From NCBI RefSeq assembly GCF_011682175.1, contig NZ_WHJG01000029.1, positions 1 through 64,000 of the forward strand: DNA of 64,000 nt. The letters run 5' to 3'. Source of the DNA: Massilia frigida. Lineage in GTDB: Bacteria; Pseudomonadota; Gammaproteobacteria; Burkholderiales; Burkholderiaceae_D. The first letter of the stretch is position 1. The number at the start of each line of letters is the position of its first letter. Shown piece by piece: positions 55,090 to 62,702 of this stretch. A model generated the notes under the pieces. That model ran no database searches, was not told where the DNA came from, and saw only the letters and a list, made by a program, of their open reading frames with translations. The position numbers were made by a program, and so were the translations under genes.

Positions 55090-57768
55090 TCACGCTGAAA
55101 GTTGATCAAGTTCATCCAGACAAAATTCGTCCTCCGCCGGGTTTGCCCGCCGATGGAATGTCCGCATGACGCCGGCGACGCCAGTAGCGTAATCGCACGT
55201 AATTCGGAACAAGTTTTCGCCTGGCGTCGCGTAGCCATCATCAAATTTCAACAGGTAAAGATCGATGATCCCCTGGAGAGACGAGTCCGCCATCGTCAGG
55301 TATTTTTTATCGTTGGAATATCGGTAGGCATCGATCAATACGTCAGCGAAGCCCGCCAGGCCGAAAATGACGCCCGCGAAACTGGCGTATTTGCGATCGA
55401 TATCACCCATGAATCCATCCAATTCACTGCCCCACAGGCCGTAGCGAATGGCTACTTTTACAATTCCGGCGCTACCTTCTTCAATGTAGTGTTCGTAGGT
55501 GCTGGTGTCCTCAGGGTTCGCCGCGACAGTCAGGTTGCCGGGTTCCAGTTCACGGCCCCAGGACATGTCGTACAGTACGGCTTTCTTGCCCATGGCCCGC
55601 CATTTTTCCTCGCCGGTAACCTGGGACAAGCGCAGTAAAAAGAGCGCGACGCCACTTTGCCCATAACCGAAACCGATCCACACCTGGCCATCTTCCTCCC
55701 AGTACACGCCGCGTTCATTCTCTTTCGATTGTTTCTCCAATGTCATGGCCAGATTGACTGCCGCGTCCAGGTAGCGGCCGTCTTTCAAGCGGAGATAGGC
55801 GGCGAGATTGGCCATGCCGATGCCGGCCATGCCGAAATAAAGCGAGTGATGGGCGTGCGTCAGCGGGCTGTGATTTGCATGCTTGAGCAATCGTTCCGCA
55901 GTTTCCCGATCCCCCGCCAGCAAGGAACACCATGCAATGCCAGAGGTACCGACCAGGAACCCGGGGGTGATCTCGTCCAGTTTAAGGGCCGCCAATTCAT
56001 TGCGTTGGCGTTCGAGAGCGGGCAGGGGGATGTCGTAACCGCACGCCGACAGCGTATGAATAATGCCGGTCGCGCCGAAACCGAACGAACTCGGATTGTC
56101 GCGCTGGCCAAAAGGGTCGACCGGGAACAGGGTGAATATCTTGTCAAGCCGATAATTTGAAGTAATGAAGCGCGCCATGTGATCGCTGATTTCGATCGGC
56201 ATATCCCGTTCCAGGGGGCGCCGCTTGATCGGCTGCTCGATCGTGTACTCACTCTGTTCGAGCAGGTCGGCAGCCTGGCTGCAAGTAATCTTATTATCGA
56301 CCAGCTGGGTAATGATGGAGAGCGCCGGAGTGTTCGCCCAGCCCACATCGGCCACCAATCTCGGCAAGACGGCGCTAAATAAATCTTCGCGCAGGAACTG
56401 CATTGCAGCAATCGGGAAGATGGCATACATCATGATCACGCCGATCGCGAACGTATCGTCGTCGTAGGTGCTGTTCAGCTCGCGTCCCTTGGATGGGATG
56501 CGGAACTCGGGCGTATGCAGGCGTTGTGGCTCATCAATGCCAGGGCGGAATGCGCCTTCCAGGTCGATGAATCGAACCGTCATGCTGTCCCGGTCAACCA
56601 GGATGTTTTTTGGCGACACGTCGCCGATAACGATGCCCTGTGCGTGAATACGCGCCATGCCGCGCAGGGCACTGCCAAATGCCTTTTTATAGATATTGTA
56701 AAATTTTTCACTGGCGGCGATGGACGGCCGGGTGTCCACCAAGGGGCTTGATTCCAGCATCACCAGGCGTATGTCGGGAGCCGGAAAATACTCTTCAACG
56801 ACGTAATAATTCTCCCAGTCCCGGAAAGAGTCGTGGATTTCGGGAGCAAGGCCGGTCCCACCGAGCAAACGGAGAATTTTTTCTTCCTGAACCAGGCGCG
56901 CCACGGCATCCATGTCGTCTTCACCCAGCTCGATATACGGGCGCGCCTCCTTGATCACCACCTGTCGCCCGCTTGCCGTTTCGGTTGAAAGGTAGACTCC
57001 TCCCGTATTCGAGAAACCAAGCGCTTCCGTCACCAGGTAGCGCCCGTTATTCAGAGTGAATTCGGCGTGATCAGGCTGTTCTTCGGGGAACGGATCGGAC
57101 GTCCACGGGGGAGTTTCGAAATACGGTGTCCGATTATCCGGAATTTGCTCGCCATCCGGTGAGAAAATGACCGGCTGTTTCTCGCTCGTGTACAGCAGCT
57201 TGGTAACGGAAGTAATGCCGCCATAGCGGTAGTAGAGGCAACGACTATCCTTGTAGCGCCGGTCCGACAAGATGTATGAACCGATATCATCTTTCAAGAC
57301 CGCATAGGCCTTTTCGATGATTTCCCGGAATTTTTCGTCGGTAGGAGGATATAGCGTGATAAATTTTCCGGATCCGCCGCGTGACCATCGCTTCGATGTC
57401 ATCATCTTGAGCGTTTCGGTGTCATTGGCGAACTTGAATTGAATATTGTTCTCAAGCGCCAGGGCTGCAACCTTGACAAGCAGGTTGCGGCAATTGGCCG
57501 CGATGGCAGACACGTGAATTTTCCACCCCTGGACCGGAAGCTTGTTCGATTCCGTGCGGTTGGCGGGAAGGATGTGGGTCCATACGTCCGAGCGATGTAC
57601 TTTCCATGGCTCTGCGCGCCCTTCCAACATGGGGCGGACCAGGCTGATCAGCTCTTCGCCAGGTTGATAGTGCGTGTAACCGTGTTCGTAAAAACGCTTG
57701 CTGGGCCGAAGATAGGCTATTTTGTCGATGTGGCGCAGATCGCGCATGCCCCTAAGCTTCTTCACCAT
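55090..57768 (-). CDS. Class III lanthionine synthetase LanKC
   Basis: An 892-residue three-domain enzyme that phosphorylates Ser/Thr of a precursor peptide, eliminates the phosphate and cyclises Cys onto the dehydroamino acids. Residues 1-215 are the lyase domain (GKFITLYPP, YILSDRRY, YYRYGGI). Residues 240-500 are a kinase: Lys273 in VVIKEA, Asp383 and Asn388 in GDVSPKN, Asp402 in IDLEG. Residues 500-892 are a LanC-like cyclase in which the zinc ligands are absent: GFGYGQSG, YIEEGSAGI and VIFGLAGF stand where LanC has His-Gly, Trp-Cys-x-Gly and Cys-His-Gly. This is the mark of class III, not class IV. A GGAG site precedes the ATG. Four candidate substrates lie 400-900 bases upstream. Confidence 0.93.
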   Translation of the reverse strand: MVKKLRGMRDLRHIDKIAYLRPSKRFYEHGYTHYQPGEELISLVRPMLEGRAEPWKVHRSDVWTHILPANRTESNKLPVQGWKIHVSAIAANCRNLLVKVAALALENNIQFKFANDTETLKMMTSKRWSRGGSGKFITLYPPTDEKFREIIEKAYAVLKDDIGSYILSDRRYKDSRCLYYRYGGITSVTKLLYTSEKQPVIFSPDGEQIPDNRTPYFETPPWTSDPFPEEQPDHAEFTLNNGRYLVTEALGFSNTGGVYLSTETASGRQVVIKEARPYIELGEDDMDAVARLVQEEKILRLLGGTGLAPEIHDSFRDWENYYVVEEYFPAPDIRLVMLESSPLVDTRPSIAASEKFYNIYKKAFGSALRGMARIHAQGIVIGDVSPKNILVDRDSMTVRFIDLEGAFRPGIDEPQRLHTPEFRIPSKGRELNSTYDDDTFAIGVIMMYAIFPIAAMQFLREDLFSAVLPRLVADVGWANTPALSIITQLVDNKITCSQAADLLEQSEYTIEQPIKRRPLERDMPIEISDHMARFITSNYRLDKIFTLFPVDPFGQRDNPSSFGFGATGIIHTLSACGYDIPLPALERQRNELAALKLDEITPGFLVGTSGIAWCSLLAGDRETAERLLKHANHSPLTHAHHSLYFGMAGIGMANLAAYLRLKDGRYLDAAVNLAMTLEKQSKENERGVYWEEDGQVWIGFGYGQSGVALFLLRLSQVTGEEKWRAMGKKAVLYDMSWGRELEPGNLTVAANPEDTSTYEHYIEEGSAGIVKVAIRYGLWGSELDGFMGDIDRKYASFAGVIFGLAGFADVLIDAYRYSNDKKYLTMADSSLQGIIDLYLLKFDDGYATPGENLFRITCDYATGVAGVMRTFHRRANPAEDEFCLDELDQLSA

Positions 57769-57913
57769 ATTCTAGCTCCATTTGTTTTAATTCGACTGTT
57801 TTTTAAAGCAGTTTGTCTCTGAATTGAAAAGCTGTTTATTTCTGCCGCGTCGCATTGCGCGAGCGCGCGTGCAGGTCGATCGCACATGCGGGGTGAAGCG
57901 GGGTACTTGCATC

Positions 57914-57946
57914 ACTATATCGCCGGATCTAATTTTTTTACGGCAA
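57914..57946 (-). promoter_or_regulatory. Possible second promoter before LanKC
   Basis: On the minus strand TTGCCG, TAAAAAAA and TATAGTGA recur in the same order as in the precursor promoter, but the spacer is 21 bases. It may be a weak promoter that drives LanKC apart from the precursors. The 406-base gap 57769-58175 otherwise holds only the terminator at 58119-58159 and no gene I can support. Confidence 0.35.
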
Positions 57947-58118
57947 CATCGCGCTGGATATCCGTTGTATACATGGCACACCGCCAGCGACGTCCTTCCT
58001 GCATGCTGCCAAGGTCGTTTGGCGATAAAGCGGTCATTACTGGCTTGCGGCTTGATGCGCTGCTACGGCTAGAATCAAGAAAGATCGCTTTGGAATTTAT
58101 ATTCTCGGATGATTTCTT

Positions 58119-58159
58119 GAAAAAACAATTCGGGTAACTATAAAAAAAGTTACCCGAAT
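58119..58159 (-). terminator. Strong terminator between precursor genes and LanKC
   Basis: A perfect 12-bp stem (ATTCGGGTAACT / AGTTACCCGAAT) with an eight-base loop. On the minus strand it is followed by TGTTTTTT. It lies 17 bases after the fourth precursor stop, so most precursor transcripts should end here and LanKC be made at lower level. Confidence 0.85.
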
Positions 58160-58175
58160 GAAAAGCCGGTCGCGA

Positions 58176-58250
58176 TCAGGCGCAGCGACATGCGGCTGTT
58201 GAGCTGTTGCTCCCTTCCAGGCTGACATCCAGACACTGAAAATCAAACAT
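58176..58250 (-). CDS. Candidate fourth class III lanthipeptide precursor (divergent)
   Basis: A 24-residue open frame, too short for standard gene finding. Its start MFDFQCLD aligns with ILNLQRLD of the three other precursors and with the hydrophobic-x-x-hydrophobic-Gln leader motif that class III kinases bind. The C-terminal part, SNSSTAACRCA, contains Ser-x2-Ser-x3-Cys, the labionin pattern. It lies 30 bases after the first precursor stop and 17 before the terminator. The ribosome site is weak (AGAGAC), which is the main reason for doubt. Confidence 0.6.
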   Translation of the reverse strand: MFDFQCLDVSLEGSNSSTAACRCA

Positions 58251-58280
58251 GACAGTCTCTGGATGCGATGCCGGATTGGA

Positions 58281-58373
58281 TTAGCAGCAGCCCGCGCCCG
58301 AGCTGGTGCAGCTCTTTACTTCTTCAACGGCTTTGTTGTAGTCGAGGCGCTGCAGATTCAAGATGCGATTCAT
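58281..58373 (-). CDS. Class III lanthipeptide precursor, copy 1
   Basis: A 30-residue peptide. Leader MNRILNLQRLDYNKAVEEVK carries the class III kinase-binding pattern ILNLQ; the core is SCTSSGAGCC. Ser21-x2-Ser24-x4-Cys29 fits labionin formation, and Ser25, Thr23, Cys22 and Cys30 allow further rings. An AGGAG site lies seven bases before the ATG. It differs from copies 2 and 3 only at residue 13 (Asn instead of Ser). No double-Gly cut site is present, consistent with an exporter lacking a peptidase. Confidence 0.85.
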   Translation of the reverse strand: MNRILNLQRLDYNKAVEEVKSCTSSGAGCC

Positions 58374-58422
58374 TTTAATTCTCCTAATAAATAGTGATTT
58401 GTGAATGCAAAATTGCATCGGA

Positions 58423-58515
58423 TTAGCAGCAGCCGGCGCCGGAGCTGGTGCAGCTTTTCACTTCTTCAACGGCTTTGCTGTAGTCCAGGCGTTGCAAATT
58501 CAAAATACGGTTCAT
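58423..58515 (-). CDS. Class III lanthipeptide precursor, copy 2
   Basis: A 30-residue peptide with leader ILNLQRLDYSKAVEEVK and core SCTSSGAGCC, same protein as copy 3 but with silent third-base differences, so the gene is under selection for its peptide. An AGGAG site precedes the ATG. The start-to-start distance to copy 1 is 142 bases, and the spacers are also related, showing tandem duplication of gene plus spacer. Confidence 0.85.
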   Translation of the reverse strand: MNRILNLQRLDYSKAVEEVKSCTSSGAGCC

Positions 58516-58565
58516 TTTAAGTCTCCTGAAAAAATGATGATTTATGAATCTGATGCGGATTCGAA

Positions 58566-58658
58566 TTAGCAGCAGCCTGCGCCGGAGCTGGTGCAGCTTT
58601 TCACTTCTTCGACGGCTTTGCTGTAGTCCAGGCGTTGCAGATTCAAGATACGGTTCAT
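58566..58658 (-). CDS. Class III lanthipeptide precursor, copy 3
   Basis: The promoter-proximal copy; 30 residues, identical in protein to copy 2. AGGAG lies eight bases before the ATG. It is 143 bases from copy 2. It follows a leader of about 210 bases from the predicted transcript start near 58872; that leader (58659-58872) holds no other precursor-like frame. Confidence 0.85.
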   Translation of the reverse strand: MNRILNLQRLDYSKAVEEVKSCTSSGAGCC

Positions 58659-58873
58659 TTTAAAACTCCTAATTTTTAGTTATGGATGTGATTCCGAAAC
58701 CGATAGGCAGCAGGCTGCGCATCGCGCTCCGGATAAAATGCCCTACGCTTAAAAACCCTCGACATTGCATACCTGCAGAATAAGCAATCACCCTCTGGTG
58801 CCAGTTTCTTTTTCGGTTATACGAATAGCCCCGGACCGGTGATCGCTTATCAATTCATGTATTGTCAAAAGCA

Positions 58874-58892
58874 GATTCACTATATGTGAGTC
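58874..58892. promoter_or_regulatory. Operator-like dyad over the precursor -10 box
   Basis: GATTCACTATATGTGAGTC: half sites GAnTCAC and GTGAnTC around a five-base centre, covering the -10 hexamer of the promoter. A repressor bound here would block transcription. No regulator gene is next to it. Confidence 0.55.
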
Positions 58893-58907
58893 TTTTTTTT
58901 AAGTCAA
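58879..58907 (-). promoter_or_regulatory. Sigma-70 promoter of the lanthipeptide precursors
   Basis: On the minus strand TTGACT (58907-58902), exactly 17 bases, TATAGT (58884-58879), with an A-rich spacer and AT-rich upstream DNA resembling an UP element. Transcript start about 58872. Confidence 0.75.
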
Positions 58908-58985
58908 CATTTTTTTTCTATCATAGTTGAAAATTTTTATATGCGGCATAGCGCCCTCAACGGCGGGCTTTTCCCTATGTTCTTA

Positions 58986-59208
58986 CCGGCCGGGGACGCG
59001 CGTCTTTACCCGCATTACATAAATAGACGGATGCTCGGAATAGCGGTGCTTTTGTTTTTCCGGCGCGGGACGCGCGGCGTTACCCGCATTGCATTGCTTA
59101 AAGGGTTTTCGGAATATCGGAGCATGTGTTGCTTCCGATCCGGAAGGTGCATCATTACCCTTTTTGCGTGAATCCAGGCGTGCTCGGAATAGCCGTGCTT
59201 TTACGATT
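58986..59208. repeat. Three degenerate tandem units of 73-75 bp
   Basis: Units at 58986-59058, 59059-59133 and 59134-59208. Shared landmarks are a GC-rich start (xCCGG), TTACCC about 21 bases in, and TCGGAATA(G/T)C about 50 bases in; TGCTCGGAATAGC is exact in units 1 and 3. An open frame on the plus strand crosses units 1-2 but is stopped in unit 3, so it is not convincing coding DNA. Function unknown. Confidence 0.6.
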
Positions 59209-59649
59209 GCCAGTAATCGCAACGCTTGAATGCGTGCGCCGTGGCGGGCGTGGCGAATCGGTCGCCTGCTTTCCAGTCCGCGTGGTTTATCGATGCCTCA
59301 TCGCGGCAGCGCTTATCTTTTAAACGTGGCTTCCGGATGGCCTGCCGCGAGGTTGCGGATCGTATGCATGAATTTGACGGCGCCTGCGGAAAACGAGAGT
59401 TCGGTAGCCATGATAAAAACGCTCGCACGTGCTGCGGCTGGAGGAAAAACCACGTCTCCGCGAAGCTGGCGGTTTCCCGGCCGAGTTCCCGGTCTTCTCC
59501 GACGGCTAGTGTGGCAAAGGCTCATGTCCGTTGCGCCGAAAAGCCAGGTCCCGACTGCGCCCTTCCAAGGGCGTATGGTTTGGAGTGGAAATTATTTCTT
59601 AGATGCAATAGTGTCTGCGCCAGGCTCCAGCCGAAAACGCGTAGTGAAC
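59209..59649. other. Gene-poor stretch between lanthipeptide and arabonate loci
   Basis: About 440 bases with several short open frames on both strands, none with a ribosome site or a recognisable sequence. It may be decayed coding DNA. It ends in a plus-strand terminator, which hints that something upstream is transcribed. Confidence 0.5.
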
Positions 59650-59684
59650 AGGCCCATTTCCTTGGCGGGGAGTGGGCCTTTTTT
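59650..59684 (+). terminator. Rho-independent terminator in the gene-poor stretch
   Basis: AGGCCCA...TGGGCCT with additional imperfect inner pairing (TTCC with GGGG) and a run of T from 59679. No plus-strand gene ends nearby. Confidence 0.7.
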
Positions 59685-59859
59685 GGTCGCCATGGCATCG
59701 GCCATCCCTGTGGCCGGCACGCCGATTAATACCATAATCGATATCACTATCGCAGAAAAAGTGATTGGAAAGGCATCCCAAGAATCTTTAGTATTCCTCT
59801 ATCGCTGACCGGACGACGACATGAGTTCGAGATGGCATCAGAATAAACAGGAGGAATAC

Positions 59860-61599
59860 ATGTCTGAGACGAAAAAACCGGAATTGCGCTCCGCGCAGTG
59901 GTTCGGTACCCAGGATAAAAACGGTTTCATGTACCGCAGCTGGATGAAAAACCAGGGCATTCCCGACCACGAGTTTCAAGGCAAGCCGATCATCGGCATC
60001 TGCAATACCTGGTCCGAACTGACCCCCTGCAACGCGCATTTCCGCCAACTGGCCGAACACGTCAAGAAGGGCATTCTCGAAGCCGGCGGCTTCCCGGTCG
60101 AGTTCCCGGTGTTTTCCAACGGCGAATCGAACCTGCGCCCGACCGCCATGCTCACCCGTAACCTGGCCAGCATGGATGTGGAAGAATCGATCCGCGGCAA
60201 TCCGATGGATGCGGTGGTGCTGCTGGTCGGCTGCGACAAGACCACGCCAGCCCTGCTGATGGGCGCGGCCAGCGTCGACCTGCCGACCATCGTCGTCAGC
60301 GGCGGCCCCATGCTCAACGGTAAGCTGAACGGCAAGAATATCGGTTCCGGCACCGCCGTCTGGCAGCTCCACGAACAGATGAAGGCCGGCACCATCACCC
60401 TGCACCAATTCATGTCCGCCGAATCCGGCATGTCGCGCTCGGCCGGCACCTGCAACACCATGGGTACGGCCTCGACCATGGCCTGCATGGCCGAAGCGCT
60501 CGGCACCTCGCTGCCGCACAACGCCGCCATTCCCGCAGTCGACTCGCGCCGCTACGTGCTGGCCCATATGTCGGGCATCCGCATCGTCGAGATGGTGCAG
60601 GAAGACTTGCGCCTGTCCAAGATCCTGACGCGCGCAGCGTTCGAGAACGCGATCAAGGTCAACGCCGCCATCGGCGGCTCGACCAACGCCGTGATCCACC
60701 TGAAAGCCATCGCCGGCCGCATCGGCGTGCCGCTCGAACTGGAAGACTGGACCGCCATCGGCAAGGGCACCCCGACCATCGTCGACTTGCTGCCGTCCGG
60801 CCGCTTCCTGATGGAAGAGTTTTACTATGCCGGCGGCTTGCCGGGCGCGATCCGCCGCCTGGGCGAGGGCATGCTGCTGCCGCACAAGGGCGCGTTGACG
60901 GTCAACGGCAAGAGCCTGTGGCAGAACTGCGAAGAAGCGCCGATCTACGATGACGAGGTGATCCGTCCGCTGGCCAAGCCGCTGATCGAGGATGGCGGCA
61001 TCTGCATCCTGCGCGGCAACCTGGCGCCGCGTGGCGCCGTGCTCAAGCCGTCGGCCGCCTCGCCGCACCTGATGAAGCACAGCGGCAAGGCCGTCGTGTT
61101 CGAAGACTTCGAGCACTACAAGAGCCGCATTCTCGACCCGGACCTGGATGTCGATGCCGATTCGATCCTGGTGATGAAAAATTGCGGACCGAAGGGCTAT
61201 CCCGGCATGGCCGAGGTCGGCAACATGGGCTTGCCGCCCAAGCTGCTGGCCCAGGGCGTGACCGACATGGTGCGTATCTCGGACGCGCGCATGAGCGGCA
61301 CCGCCTACGGCACCGTGGTGCTGCACGTGGCGCCGGAAGCGATGGCCGGCGGACCGCTGGGCATCGTGCAGGATGGCGACGTCATCGCGCTCGACTGCCA
61401 CAACGGCAGCCTGAACCTGGAAATTTCCGATGAAGAAATGGCCAGCCGCCTGGCCGCCCGTGCCGGATCGCAAGCGCCGGTAGCCAAGAGCGGTTACCAG
61501 AAGCTCTATATCGACCACGTGCTGCAAGCCGACGAAGGCTGCGACTTCGACTTCCTGCTCGGCAGCCGCGGCCCGGCCGTCCCGCGCCATTCCCACTAA
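59860..61599 (+). CDS. Pentonate dehydratase of the IlvD/EDD family, probable L-arabonate dehydratase
   Basis: A 579-residue Fe-S dehydratase turning L-arabonate into 2-keto-3-deoxy-L-arabonate. Cluster-binding Cys occur in GICNTWSELTPCN, VGCDKTTP and SAGTCNTMG; the Mg/active-site region has NAAIGGSTNA, GNLAPRGAV and RISDARMSGT. The length is that of characterised L-arabinonate dehydratases. The ATG at 59860 follows CAGGAGGA by four bases; an upstream in-frame ATG at 59821 has no such site. It heads an operon with an AraD1 protein and a semialdehyde dehydrogenase. D-xylonate or other pentonates are alternative substrates. Confidence 0.9.
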   Translation: MSETKKPELRSAQWFGTQDKNGFMYRSWMKNQGIPDHEFQGKPIIGICNTWSELTPCNAHFRQLAEHVKKGILEAGGFPVEFPVFSNGESNLRPTAMLTRNLASMDVEESIRGNPMDAVVLLVGCDKTTPALLMGAASVDLPTIVVSGGPMLNGKLNGKNIGSGTAVWQLHEQMKAGTITLHQFMSAESGMSRSAGTCNTMGTASTMACMAEALGTSLPHNAAIPAVDSRRYVLAHMSGIRIVEMVQEDLRLSKILTRAAFENAIKVNAAIGGSTNAVIHLKAIAGRIGVPLELEDWTAIGKGTPTIVDLLPSGRFLMEEFYYAGGLPGAIRRLGEGMLLPHKGALTVNGKSLWQNCEEAPIYDDEVIRPLAKPLIEDGGICILRGNLAPRGAVLKPSAASPHLMKHSGKAVVFEDFEHYKSRILDPDLDVDADSILVMKNCGPKGYPGMAEVGNMGLPPKLLAQGVTDMVRISDARMSGTAYGTVVLHVAPEAMAGGPLGIVQDGDVIALDCHNGSLNLEISDEEMASRLAARAGSQAPVAKSGYQKLYIDHVLQADEGCDFDFLLGSRGPAVPRHSH

Positions 61600-61624
61600 A
61601 GCGCCCGGTGCCGGCCTGCCATCC

Positions 61625-61663
61625 GGACACGGGCTCATCCGCTTAGCGCTTGAGCCTGTGTCC
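61625..61663 (+). other. Long intercistronic hairpin
   Basis: GGACACGGGCTCA, 13-base loop, TGAGCCTGTGTCC: a 13-bp stem with one G-U pair and no T run, between the dehydratase and AraD1 genes. It may protect the dehydratase mRNA from 3' decay. Confidence 0.6.
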
Positions 61664-61709
61664 ATTTGCCGGAGCTGGCGCCGCAGGCTTGTCATTACCG
61701 GAGACCACC

Positions 61710-62702
61710 ATGTTGCTCGTCCAATTTACCAATGAAGCCGGCGCGCGCCGCGTTGCCGTGCTTGAGCAAGACCGGCTGCGCGTCGTCGATGGCTACGCCA
61801 GCACCTACGCCCTGGCGCGCCAGGCGATCGCCAGCAAGACCAAACTGGCCGAACTGGCGGCCGCCGCCATCGGCACTGAAACGCACTCGTACGACGCGGT
61901 CGCTACCGCCGGCCGCCTGCTGGCCCCGCTCGACCATGCCGATCCGGCCCACTGCTACGTCACCGGCACCGGCCTGACCCACCTCGGCAGCGCCGATACG
62001 CGCGACGCGATGCACAAGAAAATCGGCGGCGACGTCGGGACCCTGAGCGACAGCATGAAAATGTTCCGCCTGGGCGTGGAAGGCGGAAAACCCGCCGACG
62101 GCGCGCGCGGCGTGCAGCCGGAATGGTTCTATAAGGGCGACGGCTCGGTGGTGCGCGCCAGCGGCCAGCCTTTGCTGATGCCCGACTTCGCCCTCGATGG
62201 CGGTGAAGAGCCAGAAATCGCCGGCCTGTACCTGATCGGCGACGATGGCCAGCCGCACCGTCTCGGTTACGCCATCGGCAATGAATTCTCGGACCACGTG
62301 ACCGAGCGTCAGAATTATCTGTACCTGGCCCATTCCAAGCTGCGCAATTGCGGCCTCGGTCCTGCGCTGCTGGTCGGCGAACTGCCGGCCCACGTGTCCG
62401 GCACCTCGCGCATCATCGGCGTCGATGGCAAGGTGCGTTGGGAAAAGGCGTTCGTGAGCGGCGAGCAGAATATGTCGCACTCAATCGCCAACCTGGAATA
62501 CCACCATTTCAAATACGGCCTGTTCACGCGCGCCGGCGACGTCCACATCCATTTCTTCGGTACCGCCACCTTGAGCGTGGCCGATAACATCACGGTCCTG
62601 GCCGGCGAAACGTTCGAGATCGTATCGCCCGTCTTCGGTCCGGCCCTGCGCAACCGCCTCGACCGCGAAACATCCACCTTTACGAAAGTGAACGCCTTAT
62701 GA
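61710..62702 (+). CDS. AraD1-family protein (fumarylacetoacetate hydrolase fold)
   Basis: A 330-residue enzyme of the FAH superfamily, the AraD1/GguC group found with non-phosphorylative pentose genes. The metal-binding Glu/Asp positions are in GEEPEIAGLYLI and GYAIGNEFSDH; YVTGTGLTHLGSADTR is characteristic of the group. It probably acts on 2-keto-3-deoxy-pentonate, giving 2,5-dioxopentanoate. That step is more often done by a DapA-type dehydratase, which is absent here. GGAGA lies five bases before the ATG. Its TGA overlaps the next ATG (ATGA). Confidence 0.83.
   Translation: MLLVQFTNEAGARRVAVLEQDRLRVVDGYASTYALARQAIASKTKLAELAAAAIGTETHSYDAVATAGRLLAPLDHADPAHCYVTGTGLTHLGSADTRDAMHKKIGGDVGTLSDSMKMFRLGVEGGKPADGARGVQPEWFYKGDGSVVRASGQPLLMPDFALDGGEEPEIAGLYLIGDDGQPHRLGYAIGNEFSDHVTERQNYLYLAHSKLRNCGLGPALLVGELPAHVSGTSRIIGVDGKVRWEKAFVSGEQNMSHSIANLEYHHFKYGLFTRAGDVHIHFFGTATLSVADNITVLAGETFEIVSPVFGPALRNRLDRETSTFTKVNAL

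Larger units (their letters stand above)
58281..58658 (-). repeat. Tandem 142-143 bp duplication carrying the precursor genes
   Basis: Three units, each a 93-bp gene with a 49-50 base spacer containing the ribosome site. Coding parts are far more alike than spacers. Confidence 0.85.

Noticed and set aside
55090-57768. Class IV (LanL) assignment for the synthetase
   Set aside because: Class IV cyclases keep the zinc ligands; here all three positions are replaced.
58681-58730. A 17-codon minus-strand frame in the precursor leader (starts MRSLLPIG)
   Set aside because: It has a possible ribosome site but no leader motif and no Ser/Cys core, so it is not a lanthipeptide precursor; a leader-peptide role cannot be supported.
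58941-59171. 76-codon plus-strand frame across the tandem repeats
   Set aside because: It is stopped in the third repeat unit, lacks a ribosome site and resembles no known protein.
59313-59525. 70-codon minus-strand frame before the arabonate operon
   Set aside because: Arg/Pro-rich start and no ribosome site; the last third looks more protein-like but is too short to support a gene.
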